In this document: positions 48,785-57,720 of the stretch, piece after piece
Position numbering within the stretch: the first letter of the stretch is position 1
How the letters are laid out: every line of letters starts with the position of its first letter
DNA from: Candidatus Zixiibacteriota bacterium
Lineage (GTDB): Bacteria > Zixibacteria > MSB-5A5 > DG-27
DNA length: 64,000 nucleotides
NCBI GenBank assembly: GCA_030605835.1
Contig: JAUWHO010000027.1
Span: 62,001 to 126,000 of the forward strand
Reading direction: 5' to 3'
Translations under genes and position numbers: made by a program
The notes under the pieces: model-generated
Databases searched by the model: none
What the model was told of the DNA's origin: nothing
What the model saw: the letters and a program-made list of their open reading frames with translations, nothing else

Positions 48785-50032
48785 ATGTCATCAGAGAATG
48801 GTTTTCAACGGCTCATAGAGCGGATTGATTCCTACCGTTCGGAGCTGATTGAGTTGCAGCGGGAGTTAGTCGCCACCCCGGCCTTGGGTCCGGAAAACGG
48901 AGGCGAGGGGGAGTACAAGAAATCCGAATTCCTGGAGGGGTATCTGGTCAAATTAGGTTTGAAGGTGGAGGTCTATAATGCCCCCGACGAGAGGGTCCCC
49001 GACAAGGTCAGACCCAACTTAGTTGTGAAATACCCCGGAGAGGATGGATCCAAGACCGTCTGGGTGTTGGCACACATGGATGTTGTCCCTCCCGGAGAGT
49101 ATGAACTCTGGGATACCAACCCCTTTGAGATGGTCGAAAAAGATGGCAAGCTCTACGGGAGAGGCACCGAGGACAATCACCAGGGACTGGTGGCTTCAAT
49201 CCTGGCGCTCCGCTCTTTCGCGGACGAAAAGGTCAACCCCCGACACAATGTCGGTCTGGTTTTGGTCTCCGACGAGGAGGCCGGCAGTAAGTACGGGCTG
49301 GATTACCTTCTAAAGCATCATCCTGAACTCTTCAAGAAAGAGGATTTGATACTGGTTCCGGACTTTGGGAAGCCCGATGGCAAATCGATCGAGATAGCAG
49401 AAAAATCGATACTGTGGTTAAAATTCAAGACCATCGGGAAGCAGTGTCACGCCAGCACCCCGTACAAGGGGAGGAACGCCTTTAAGGCCGCCTCCCACTT
49501 GATAGTCAAGCTCGACCAGCTGCACCAGAAGTTCGATGGCACCAACGAGCTTTTCGACCCCTCCAAGTCCACCTTCGAGCCCACCAAGAAGGAGGCCAAC
49601 GTTCCCAACATAAACAGCATCCCCGGAGAGGACGTTTTCTACCTCGACTCCCGGATTCTCCCGGAGTATGATGTAGCGGAGGTGGAGAAGACCATACATG
49701 GATATGTGAAGGAGGTCGAAAACGAGTTCGGGGTGAGGATTGAGGTAACAGACGAGCAGAGGTCAGTGGCGGCGCCTCCAACATCGAAGGATTCTCCGGT
49801 GGTCAAGGCTCTAATGAAGGCTATCAAAGAGGTTTACGAGGTCGAACCTGAGATCATCGGCATCGGCGGCGGCACCGTGGCGGCATTTTTCCGCCGGGCG
49901 GGACTCTCGGCGGCGGTCTATTCGAAATTGGACGAGGTCGCTCACCAGCCCAACGAGTATTGCCACATAGACAACGTCATCGGAGATGCCAAGGTCTTTG
50001 CCCACGTCATGCTCTTCGGCGAAGAAGACTAG
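48785..50032 (+). CDS. M20-family metallohydrolase (peptidase / deacylase)
   Basis: A 415-residue M20 hydrolase. Metal-binding residues are seen in LAHMDVVPPGE (His, Asp), GRGTEDNHQG (Asp), VSDEEAGSKYG (catalytic Glu-Glu), LVPDFGKPDG and the final HQPNEY histidine. The dimerisation lid domain lies in the middle (about 210-320). Family members cleave dipeptides, N-acyl amino acids or succinyl-diaminopimelate; the substrate is not readable here. Cytoplasmic, single gene with its own promoter. Confidence 0.88.
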   Translation: MSSENGFQRLIERIDSYRSELIELQRELVATPALGPENGGEGEYKKSEFLEGYLVKLGLKVEVYNAPDERVPDKVRPNLVVKYPGEDGSKTVWVLAHMDVVPPGEYELWDTNPFEMVEKDGKLYGRGTEDNHQGLVASILALRSFADEKVNPRHNVGLVLVSDEEAGSKYGLDYLLKHHPELFKKEDLILVPDFGKPDGKSIEIAEKSILWLKFKTIGKQCHASTPYKGRNAFKAASHLIVKLDQLHQKFDGTNELFDPSKSTFEPTKKEANVPNINSIPGEDVFYLDSRILPEYDVAEVEKTIHGYVKEVENEFGVRIEVTDEQRSVAAPPTSKDSPVVKALMKAIKEVYEVEPEIIGIGGGTVAAFFRRAGLSAAVYSKLDEVAHQPNEYCHIDNVIGDAKVFAHVMLFGEED

Positions 50033-50055
50033 TACACCTGTTCCGGCGATAAGAA

Positions 50056-50173
50056 CGGTCAGGGCACGCCCCCGGCCGAGGCGGGGACTTCGGCCCTGAC
50101 CGAACTCGTGTGAGCCCCCGGTTCCGTCAGGAGCAGAGTGAAACGAGTCTCATACGAGCCGTAGGCCTGACGG
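50056..50173. terminator. Two long hairpins between convergent genes
   Basis: CGGTCAGGGC (50056-50065) pairs with GCCCTGACCG (50093-50102); CCGTCAGG (50124-50131) pairs with CCTGACGG (50166-50173). They fill the gap between the M20 gene (+) and the radical SAM gene (-) and probably end both transcripts, though there is no T-run. The two left arms are similar, which suggests a repeat family. Confidence 0.5.
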
Positions 50174-51169
50174 TCATTCCAATGAGAGTCTAAGGAATCT
50201 CAGGCTATCGGTCAGAAGCTCCCAGGGGGATTTTTCGGTGTTGGCTCTAATCGAAATATAACAGCGCCCACATCCGTTGTTATTCGCGAATCTATCGATT
50301 AGCTCCCTGCGGCTGTCATACCGCTCCTCGATGAACATTGCACAGGGAGTCAGGGTCCCGTCGGGATTGACGACCAAGAATCTCCTCCCGGCACGGCAGT
50401 TAGCGGTGTAGCAGTTTTCAAAATACTTACTGAAACGCCTGAGGACTCTCTCGGAGGTCATTACCACCCCATGACCATTATTGCCGGAGTAAATCTCATC
50501 AATGATGGAATTGAGCTTGCTCGTATCCTCTGGATGTTGGAGATTGAACTCCGGATTCTGGGTGCGCAGATCGGTGTAAGCTGAAAAGTTCACCTTGGCG
50601 CCCCACTCCGACACCTTCTCGATAATGTCTAAGAGATAAGGGCAGTTGGCACGGGTGATGCAAGTGTTGATTACGACATCACCATTACCGAACGCCAAAA
50701 GCTCCGGCACCAGGTTATCAAGCTTCTCGAAAAGCCCCGGTATCCTCCGAAATTTACTGTGTCTCCCATCCGGGAAATCGAGCGAAATCGAAAACTGCTT
50801 TATCCCCGCTTCTCGAAGCTCTGCGTATTTCTCCTTGGTGAGCAGGGAGGCGTTAGTGACCAAAGCCAAGTAGGGTGGTCTGTCGGAACGATACAGAGCT
50901 CGCACTATCTGAGGGAGATCGTTGCGCAAGAGGGGCTCCCCACCTGCAATCTGAATCACGGCCGGGGAGAGTTTTTCGCAGATCTCTTTGTATGCCTCTG
51001 CCCCCACGGCGTTGTCTTCGACTATTTCTCCCTTGTCGCAATGCTGGCAGTTGGCAGTGCAGTTGTGGGTCACCTCCAGAGCGATGCATATCGGTCTTTG
51101 AAGGAGGATGTTCTTGACGGTGCGGGTTACTATTCGAAAAGCCAGAAGGGTTGAAATATCATTGGGCAT
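50174..51169 (-). CDS. Radical SAM/SPASM-type protein
   Basis: A 331-residue radical SAM enzyme. The [4Fe-4S] motif is NCTANCQHCDKG (Cys37, Cys41, Cys44, CxxxCxxC); IAGGEPLLR is the SAM-binding GGE motif; the C-terminal region has CYTANCRAGRR, GTLTPC and NGCGRC, the cysteines of an auxiliary SPASM-type cluster. Such enzymes modify peptides or cofactors. No precursor peptide gene is visible next to it. Own promoter at 51233-51261. Confidence 0.85.
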   Translation of the reverse strand: MPNDISTLLAFRIVTRTVKNILLQRPICIALEVTHNCTANCQHCDKGEIVEDNAVGAEAYKEICEKLSPAVIQIAGGEPLLRNDLPQIVRALYRSDRPPYLALVTNASLLTKEKYAELREAGIKQFSISLDFPDGRHSKFRRIPGLFEKLDNLVPELLAFGNGDVVINTCITRANCPYLLDIIEKVSEWGAKVNFSAYTDLRTQNPEFNLQHPEDTSKLNSIIDEIYSGNNGHGVVMTSERVLRRFSKYFENCYTANCRAGRRFLVVNPDGTLTPCAMFIEERYDSRRELIDRFANNNGCGRCYISIRANTEKSPWELLTDSLRFLRLSLE

Positions 51170-51476
51170 TGTCGTTCCGTTACCTGTTTCTTCGCCTTAT
51201 ATTGGTTTTCAAGCCCTGAGGCCATGGAGCAATATTTACTCTTTATTGCGTTGAAAGTCAAGGGGCTTAATTTGTGAAGCTACTGAAGGTTTCCTTGTCA
51301 AGGTAGGTTTGGGAGCTTGCCCTCAAGGTGTCGGCAGCAGGTTGACGGACTACCGGCTTTCGTTTATGCAAAAGCGGAAAAGTGCATGGGGAATACGGTT
51401 CCAATTTCTTGGCAGATCACTACTAAGACCATAAAGTAACCGGCCTCTGTTCCAAGTTAAAGGGTTAAGTCGAATT
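51170..51476. other. Intergenic region, promoter only
   Basis: 307 bases. It holds the radical SAM promoter and a small CCTTGTCAAGG palindrome near 51293-51303; I see nothing else. Confidence 0.5.
51233..51261 (-). promoter_or_regulatory. Sigma70-like promoter of the radical SAM gene
   Basis: TTGACT (51261-51256), 17-base spacer, TAAATA (51238-51233) on the minus strand. Confidence 0.65.
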
Positions 51477-52106
51477 CTATCTTTGAAGATGTTCGATGCT
51501 TCCCAATTCAATCAACTGCGCTGTGCCGTTCCGGACGAGGACGGTCGTAATTGAGCCTCTGGGGAGGCTGTAGCGTTTCAAATCAGTCAGGGAATCGTTG
51601 AGAAAAAGGGGAAGGAAAATCATCAGAAAAACGGCGTGGGTGACCACGGCGATACATCCAGAATCAGATGCAGAGTGTAGAATCTCCAAGACTCTTCGAG
51701 CACGCTCGCATACCTCTCCCAAAGACTCCCCGCCTTCGAATGCGGCCTCCATATCCCCCACCGACCATCTTTCAAGTACCCGCTCGTATATCTCCCAGTT
51801 CTTCTTTGACTTCGAGCTTTTTCCGTCCAGAACTCCGACGTTGACTTCACGGAGCTCTGGCAGCAGATCAACTTCGAGGTGACACTTGGAGGCGAGTGTC
51901 TGTGCAGTTTGTAGGCTTCGGTGAAGGGGGCTGGCGTAAATCTGTCTTATGCCCTCGGGCGCCAGCCTCTCGGCAATCCGATCTGCATCTTTGACCCCTC
52001 TAGGGCTCAACGGGGGATCGATGACTCTGGCCGCGAAGGTCCGGGAGGCGTTGGCCTCGCTTTCGGCGTGACGGATGAGAAACAAGAGCAAATCCTGAGA
52101 GCTCAC
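51477..52106 (-). CDS. Histidine phosphatase (phosphoglycerate mutase-like)
   Basis: A 209-residue branch-1 histidine phosphatase: the phosphohistidine motif LIRHAESEAN (His13), YASPLHRSLQTAQTLA with the second arginine, a glutamate in GGESLGEV and the second histidine in VVTHAVFLM. The substrate cannot be told; many such enzymes act on small phosphorylated metabolites, others on phosphoproteins. Its first codon overlaps the stop of the response regulator by four bases, so the two are translationally coupled, and a role in phosphosignalling is conceivable. Confidence 0.88.
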   Translation of the reverse strand: MSSQDLLLFLIRHAESEANASRTFAARVIDPPLSPRGVKDADRIAERLAPEGIRQIYASPLHRSLQTAQTLASKCHLEVDLLPELREVNVGVLDGKSSKSKKNWEIYERVLERWSVGDMEAAFEGGESLGEVCERARRVLEILHSASDSGCIAVVTHAVFLMIFLPLFLNDSLTDLKRYSLPRGSITTVLVRNGTAQLIELGSIEHLQR

Positions 52107-53461
52107 TTCTCCTTTTCTATCCCGTATTCCTTCAACTTCAGTCGCAGGGTGTTGCGGTGAATCCCTAAGATGGCGGCGGCCTCGCTGAAGTTCCAGGAGG
52201 TTGCCTCCAGGGCCTTGGAGATATACTCTTTCTCCATTTCCCTTAAGGTGCCGGTCGGTTTAGTCTCTTCTCCCACAGTGGCCTTCTCTGACAGCTGTGG
52301 GGGCAGATCCCCAACGTCGATAACCTCCCCCCGGCACATCACCACCGCCCTCTCCAGGACGTTTTCCAGCTCCCGAACATTCCCGGGCCAGTGACATCTT
52401 AAAAGCAGGTCTTTGACCTCCAGGGTGATCCCGGAGATCTTCTTTCTGTTTTTCTCGCTCAACTCTCTCAAGAAATAGTCTGTCAGGAGGGAGATATCCG
52501 CTTTTCTGTCCCTCAAGGGAGGCACCTCAATTCCGACCACGTTCAGGCGGAAGAAAAGGTCCTCCCTGAAGGTGCCCTCCTTGATCTTTTCCTCCAGATT
52601 CTGGTTGGTGGCAGCGATAATTCTGACATCTGCCAGATAGGTTTTTTCGCTTCCCAGAGGATGATATTCTTTGGTCTCGATCACCCGCAGGAGCTTCACC
52701 TGGGTTGACACCGGGACATCACCAATCTCGTCCAAAAACAGGGTTCCCCCGTGAGCCAACTCGAACCTCCCGGCGCGCTTGCTCTTGGCGTCGGTGAAGG
52801 CTCCCTTCTGGTGTCCGAAAAGCTCCGATTCCAAGAGCGTTTCCGGAAGGGCGGCACAGCTCACCGCCACGAAAGTCCCCTTCGTCCTCCCCGAGGCCTG
52901 ATGGATTGCCCTGGCGAACAGCTCCTTTCCGGTGCCGGATTCACCGGTGAGGAGGACATTGGCGTCTGAAGGTGCCACCCGGGCCACGGTTGAAAGCACC
53001 TCCTTTATCTGTCTGCTTTCGCCAATGATTTCAAGCTTTCCTGCGAATTTCTCCAGTTCCTCTTTGAGGGCTCGATTCTCCCGCAAGAGCGAATGGGTCT
53101 CCAAGGCCTTTTCGATGATCAGGTCCAGCTCCTCTAAGTTGTTGATCGGTTTGGTTATGTAGTCAAAAGCCCCGGATTTTAAGGCCTCCACGGCGCTCTC
53201 GATAGAGCCGTAGGCGGTGATTATTATGGAGATGGTATCGGGGTTTATCTCTTTCAATCGGTTCAGCAAATCCAGGCCGGAGAGTCCGGGCATTTTCAGA
53301 TCCAGAAGCGCCACTTCAAAAAAATTCCTCTGGCAAATCTCCAGGGCGCTCTCGCCGGACTCCGCGGTGGTCACCGCATACCCCTTGTTTTTCAGATGCC
53401 CCCCCAGCATCTCCCTCTGGCTCTCCTGGTCGTCAACGACTAATATTCTATACCTGAGCAT
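52103..53461 (-). CDS. Sigma54-dependent response regulator, NtrC/AtoC family (orphan)
   Basis: A 452-residue regulator. Receiver domain with phosphorylation site Asp54 (ALLDLKMPG) and Lys in ITKP; AAA+ domain with Walker A GESGTGKE (173-180), GAFTDA at 220-225 (the sigma54-contact loop, with Asp for the second Gly, a variant that occurs in the family) and Walker B FLDEIGD; Fis-type helix-turn-helix at the C-terminus (EAAAILGIHRNTLRLKL). It should activate sigma54 promoters when phosphorylated. No histidine kinase is nearby. It has a promoter at 53492-53520. Confidence 0.92.
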   Translation of the reverse strand: MLRYRILVVDDQESQREMLGGHLKNKGYAVTTAESGESALEICQRNFFEVALLDLKMPGLSGLDLLNRLKEINPDTISIIITAYGSIESAVEALKSGAFDYITKPINNLEELDLIIEKALETHSLLRENRALKEELEKFAGKLEIIGESRQIKEVLSTVARVAPSDANVLLTGESGTGKELFARAIHQASGRTKGTFVAVSCAALPETLLESELFGHQKGAFTDAKSKRAGRFELAHGGTLFLDEIGDVPVSTQVKLLRVIETKEYHPLGSEKTYLADVRIIAATNQNLEEKIKEGTFREDLFFRLNVVGIEVPPLRDRKADISLLTDYFLRELSEKNRKKISGITLEVKDLLLRCHWPGNVRELENVLERAVVMCRGEVIDVGDLPPQLSEKATVGEETKPTGTLREMEKEYISKALEATSWNFSEAAAILGIHRNTLRLKLKEYGIEKEK

Positions 53462-53491
53462 CTCTCACCAAATGCATCGTTTTTCATATTC

Positions 53492-53520
53492 AATATAGAA
53501 GCGAGAACCGGGGGAGTCAA
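53492..53520 (-). promoter_or_regulatory. Sigma70-like promoter of the response regulator gene
   Basis: TTGACT (53520-53515), 17-base spacer, TATATT (53497-53492) on the minus strand. Confidence 0.72.
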
Positions 53521-53625
53521 ATTCAAGCCCGTTGGTCTAGGACGAATACTGTCATGTGAAGGGCGGGAGAGTATGGGATGGAGAGTCTGTACGGATTACA
53601 GGAGAAGCCGCAGATTACAAAGCAC

Positions 53626-53653
53626 TATTTACCATTTACCATTCACCATTCAC
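53626..53653. repeat. TTTACCATTCACC-type low-complexity tract
   Basis: TATTTACCATTTACCATTCA-CCATTCACC, at the stop codon of nadK; it matches the tract at 28630-28682. Confidence 0.5.
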
Positions 53654-54516
53654 CTGCCCACTTTGGGCGTGACGCCCCAGTGCAGCTTGGTGCGGAGGAT
53701 CTCGTAGAAGGATCTCTCCGGGAAGGTGATCAGTTTGATGGTGTGTCTGGCTTCCCTGATGGTGACAGTGTCCCCGGATTTGAGGTTGACCGCGACCTGA
53801 CCGTCCACCGTCAAGACCGCCTCATCGTGGGGAGACTCGACTCTAACCTCCAGGGTCTCGGAGTGAGGAAACACCATCGGGCGTTGGGTAACGGTATGGG
53901 GGCAGATGGGGTCGGCAATAATCGCCTTCATCTGGGGGCTTAATATCGGACCTCCGGCCGCGAGGGAGTAAGCGGTCGAACCGGTCGGGGTTGAGATTAT
54001 GAGGCCATCGGCGTTGTAAGTGCAGATGAATTCCTCCCCCAGGGAGAGGTGCAGATATATGATCCTCGCCACCCCTCCTTTGTCGATAACGACATCGTTC
54101 AGGGCGAAAAGCTTCTCGCTATCATCCCGGTTGTGCCGGCACTCAAGCACCATGCGGTCTTCGATCTGAAAATCACCCCGCTTGAGTCTCTGGAGAGTCG
54201 CTTCAAAATTCTCTTGGGGGACTTGAGTCAAAAACCCCAGGCTTCCCATATTGATGCCCAGAATAGGGATTTCGCTATCGCCGACCGCTCTGGCGGTCGC
54301 CAACATGGTGCCGTCGCCGCCCAGAGTGAAGATGCAGTCTGCGTGGTGGCGCAGTTCCTCCCGGGAGAAAAGCCTGGTCTCTTCCTGGAAAAGCTCCGAA
54401 AGCTCGCTGCAGAGGAAGCATTCTTTGTTGTTTTCCTCCGCCCAAGAGAGGACCTTCCTGACCGCCTCCCTAACGTTCGGACGCTTGACGTTGGCGATGA
54501 TCCCGATTTTATTCAT
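53650..54516 (-). CDS. nadK: NAD kinase
   Basis: A 288-residue NAD kinase: the GGDGTMLATAR motif with the catalytic aspartate, INMGSLGFLTQ, NDVVIDKGG and STPTGSTAYSLAAGG. It phosphorylates NAD to NADP, feeding reactions such as those of NfnAB and FabG. It is the last gene of the plsY-...-dxs operon and overlaps dxs by eight bases. A low-complexity tract begins at its stop codon. Confidence 0.95.
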   Translation of the reverse strand: MNKIGIIANVKRPNVREAVRKVLSWAEENNKECFLCSELSELFQEETRLFSREELRHHADCIFTLGGDGTMLATARAVGDSEIPILGINMGSLGFLTQVPQENFEATLQRLKRGDFQIEDRMVLECRHNRDDSEKLFALNDVVIDKGGVARIIYLHLSLGEEFICTYNADGLIISTPTGSTAYSLAAGGPILSPQMKAIIADPICPHTVTQRPMVFPHSETLEVRVESPHDEAVLTVDGQVAVNLKSGDTVTIREARHTIKLITFPERSFYEILRTKLHWGVTPKVGR

Positions 54517-56452
54517 CTACGGTCTTTTCGCGGCGGGAGCGGGCGAGCCTCAGCTGACGGGAGACTCTGGATTTGGAGGGTTGAGGTGAGAGCAGCTTCA
54601 GGGAGAGATTGACGATCCCCTCCGTGTCCAAGCCCATCTCTTTGAGGAGGAGGTTTCTGTCCCCGTGGGGGATGAATTCGTCCGGTATTCCCAGGGAGTG
54701 GATTTCGCAGTTGAAACTGCGAGCCCGTGAGAACTCCGATACCGCACTCCCGAATCCGCCGGCCAAGGAGTTCTCCTCCATCGTCAAGACATGCTTATTC
54801 TGCGAGAGTATGTCCGAGAGCAGCTTCTCATCCAGGGGCTTGACGAAACGGCAGTTCACCACGCCCACCCGGAAGCCCTGCTCGCTCAGGATCTCGCTGG
54901 CGGCTACTGAAGGATAGACCATCGAGCCGACCGCCAGGATTACTAAACCCTCACCGGGACGCAAAATCTGCCAGCTTCCGACCTCCATCCCGGAAAACTC
55001 CGCTTCGATGTCGATGTCGGGGGCGCTGCCGCGGGGGTAGCGGATGGCGACCGGGCCTTCCCGCCAGTCGGCGGCGAATTTGAGGGCGTCTCGGAGCTCC
55101 TCGCCGTCTTTTGGGGCTATTACGACGGTGTTGGGGATCATCCGCAGGTAGGTCAAATCGAAACAGCCGTGATGGGTGGGGCCGTCATCGCCGACAATTC
55201 CGGCACGGTCGATGGCGAAAACCACCGGCAACCTCTGCAGGGCGATATCGTGAATGGCCTGGTCTAAGGCTCTCTGCAGGAAGGTCGAATAGACCGCGAA
55301 GAAGGGTTTGAGCCCCGCGGCCGCCAACCCGGCGGCAAAGGTGCTGGCGTGCTGTTCGGCAATGCCGACATCGTAAAACCTCTTCGGATACCGCTGCGCG
55401 AACTTAGCCAGACCGGTCCCGGTGGTCATGGCGGCGGTGATGGCTACAACTCTCGGGTCCTCCCTTGCCAGGCGCACCAGGGTCTCCCCGAAGATGGCGG
55501 AATAGGAGAGACTGGCCTTGATGGAGTTGGAATTCCCGGTGACTTTGTCGAAGGCTCCCACTCCGTGGAAATGGGTGGCGTTCTCCTCGGCGTACTTATA
55601 GCCCTTTCCTTTAATGGTGGAGACGTGCAATAGAATCGGACCTTTAAGCTTCTTTATCTGCTTTAAGGTTTTCGTCAACTGCTCCAGATTATGACCGTCG
55701 ATGGGGCCGAAGTAGCGGAATCCCAACCTCTCGAAGATTACCCCCGGCACCAGAAAGCCTTTTACGCTCTCCTCTAAGCTTTGAACTGCAGAGCGAATTC
55801 TGCTTGCCTGCTTCAATTTCCCGGTCAGCTTCCACACCTCCGCTTTCAATTTGTTGTAGGTCTGGTCGGTCAGCAGGTCGGTGAGATATTTGGAGAAGGC
55901 TCCCACATTCTTGGAGATGGACATGGAGTTGTCGTTTAAAATCACGAGGAGATCTTTGCCGGAAGTTCCAGCATTGTTGAGACCCTCGAACGCCAGACCT
56001 CCGGTCAAAGCACCGTCCCCGATCACGGCGATGACGTGGTAATCCTCACCCTGCTGGTCGCGGGCGGAGGCTAAGCCTAAAGCTGCCGAGATGGAGGTGC
56101 TGGCGTGCCCGGCCCCAAAGGGATCGTGGGGAGATTCCTGTCTCCTGGTAAAGCCAGAGATCCCCCGATGCAGGCGCAGGGTATCGAATTGAGAACCCCG
56201 CCCGGTCAACAGCTTGTGAGTGTAACTCTGGTGGCTGACGTCGAAGACGATCTTATCAGTGGGCGAATCGTAAATTAGGTGAAGTGCCAGGGTCAACTCC
56301 ACCGCTCCCAGATTGGAGGCCAGGTGACCCCCGTTTTTGGATACCACCGTGAGTATCCTCTCTCTCACCTCCGAGGCTAACTGCTTCAGTTGCGCGAGAG
56401 TTAGCTTCTTAATATCCTGTGGAGAGCTGACGGTTTCTAAGATAGTAGTCAT
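54509..56452 (-). CDS. dxs: 1-deoxy-D-xylulose-5-phosphate synthase
   Basis: A 647-residue DXS: SNLGAVELTLALH at the N-terminus, the TPP-binding GDGALTGGLAFEGLNNAG with NDNSMSIS, and the transketolase motif DRAGIVGDDGPTHHG. It makes DXP from pyruvate and glyceraldehyde-3-phosphate for isoprenoid and thiamine synthesis. ATG at 56450-56452 (MTTILETVSSPQDIKKL) gives the family N-terminus; an upstream ATG at 56485 lies inside xseB and is less likely. Confidence 0.95.
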   Translation of the reverse strand: MTTILETVSSPQDIKKLTLAQLKQLASEVRERILTVVSKNGGHLASNLGAVELTLALHLIYDSPTDKIVFDVSHQSYTHKLLTGRGSQFDTLRLHRGISGFTRRQESPHDPFGAGHASTSISAALGLASARDQQGEDYHVIAVIGDGALTGGLAFEGLNNAGTSGKDLLVILNDNSMSISKNVGAFSKYLTDLLTDQTYNKLKAEVWKLTGKLKQASRIRSAVQSLEESVKGFLVPGVIFERLGFRYFGPIDGHNLEQLTKTLKQIKKLKGPILLHVSTIKGKGYKYAEENATHFHGVGAFDKVTGNSNSIKASLSYSAIFGETLVRLAREDPRVVAITAAMTTGTGLAKFAQRYPKRFYDVGIAEQHASTFAAGLAAAGLKPFFAVYSTFLQRALDQAIHDIALQRLPVVFAIDRAGIVGDDGPTHHGCFDLTYLRMIPNTVVIAPKDGEELRDALKFAADWREGPVAIRYPRGSAPDIDIEAEFSGMEVGSWQILRPGEGLVILAVGSMVYPSVAASEILSEQGFRVGVVNCRFVKPLDEKLLSDILSQNKHVLTMEENSLAGGFGSAVSEFSRARSFNCEIHSLGIPDEFIPHGDRNLLLKEMGLDTEGIVNLSLKLLSPQPSKSRVSRQLRLARSRREKTVDE

Positions 56453-56465
56453 TTTCTGGTTGGGT

Positions 56466-56705
56466 TTAACTTTCGGTCTCATCATCTTCGAAGAACTTCA
56501 GGTGAAACTCTCCCTTCTCGCCTTTGACCAGTTTCTTGACTCTCTTTTCCGCCTCCTGAAGCTTATCGTGGCAGAAGCGGGAGAGCTTCAGTCCCTCCTC
56601 GAAAAGCTTCAATGACTCCTCCAATAATAAGTCTTGGGATTGCAGTTTGTCAACAATTTCCTCCAGACGGGACAGGGCTTCCTCGAATCTTTGCGTTTTG
56701 GCCAT
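56466..56705 (-). CDS. xseB: Exodeoxyribonuclease VII small subunit
   Basis: A 79-residue XseB: FEEALSRLEEIVDKLQSQDLLLEESLKLFEEG in shortened form, the classic family pattern. It joins the large subunit XseA to degrade single-stranded DNA. xseA is not in the window. It lies between gpsA and dxs; xseB-dxs order is common in bacteria. Confidence 0.93.
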   Translation of the reverse strand: MAKTQRFEEALSRLEEIVDKLQSQDLLLEESLKLFEEGLKLSRFCHDKLQEAEKRVKKLVKGEKGEFHLKFFEDDETES

Positions 56706-56709
56706 GGGC

Positions 56710-57720
56710 TCAAATCCACATTTCCGATTTCGGCTCGCGCATCATCAGCTCTTCGGCTGCTAATTTTGGGTTTTTTCCCTCGAACAGCATCAGGTATACC
56801 TGCTCTGTTATCGGCATCTCCACCCGGTGCTTTCGCGCCAGGGCATAGGCGGACTGGGTGGTTTTCACCCCCTCGGCGACCATGGTCATCTCGGAGAGGA
56901 CCCTATCTAAGGATTTCCCGCGCCCGATCTCTTCTCCCAGGTGGCGGTTGCGGGAGTATCTGCTCATTGCGGTCGTGACTAAATCCCCCATCCCCGCCAG
57001 GCCGGAAAAGGTCTTGTAGTCGGCTCCGAGTTTGACCCCCAGGCGGGCAATTTCTGCCAGGCCCCGGGCCAGAATAGCACCCTTGGTGTTGTCCCCGAAT
57101 CCAAGACCATCGCAGATTCCGGCCGCAAGCGCGATCACATTCTTCAGCGAACCGGCCAACTCCACCCCGACAACATCGTCGTGGGTGTAAACCCGGAAGT
57201 AGTCGTTCATGAAAATCCCCTGAACCTTTTCGGCGACCGTCTCATTGTCGGAGGCCACCGTGATCGTGGTCGGCAGTCGACGGGCGACCTCCTCCGCATG
57301 GCTGGGACCGGAGAGGACCGCGATATTGCGATGGCATTTCTCCGGGAGCTCCTCGGTTATAACCTCGGACATCCTCTTGAGGCTTTTCACCTCCAATCCC
57401 TTGGAGAGGCTCAAGATGATCGGATCTCCATTCAGAAGGGGGGAGAGTTTCTTTGCCACCTCCCTTACAGTGTGGGAGGGTAGCGGCATCGCCAGTAGTT
57501 CTTTCCCCTCGAGAGCCTCCCTTAGATTGCTGGTGATTTTCACCTCCGCGGGGATTTTCACTCCGGGCAGCTTAGTCGGGTGCTCGCGAAGGGAGTTGAG
57601 CTTCCGGGCTTCTTCTTCGTCGAACTCCCACAGGACCACCTCATGCCCGTTAGATGTAAGCAAAACCGAGGTGGCAATCCCCCAGCTACCTGCTCCCAAT
57701 ACCGCGATCCTGGACATCAT
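56710..57720 (-). CDS. gpsA: Glycerol-3-phosphate dehydrogenase (NAD(P)+)
   Basis: A 336-residue GpsA: VLGAGSWGIATSVLL at the N-terminus (NAD(P) site), LSKGLE, SGPSHAEEVA, the catalytic lysine in LAGSLKNVIALAAGI and GLAGMGDLVTT. It makes sn-glycerol-3-phosphate, the acceptor for PlsY, whose gene heads the same operon. The ATGATG start overlaps the TGA stop of the nuclease-methylase gene, so it is now coupled to that restriction-type module. Confidence 0.95.
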   Translation of the reverse strand: MMSRIAVLGAGSWGIATSVLLTSNGHEVVLWEFDEEEARKLNSLREHPTKLPGVKIPAEVKITSNLREALEGKELLAMPLPSHTVREVAKKLSPLLNGDPIILSLSKGLEVKSLKRMSEVITEELPEKCHRNIAVLSGPSHAEEVARRLPTTITVASDNETVAEKVQGIFMNDYFRVYTHDDVVGVELAGSLKNVIALAAGICDGLGFGDNTKGAILARGLAEIARLGVKLGADYKTFSGLAGMGDLVTTAMSRYSRNRHLGEEIGRGKSLDRVLSEMTMVAEGVKTTQSAYALARKHRVEMPITEQVYLMLFEGKNPKLAAEELMMREPKSEMWI

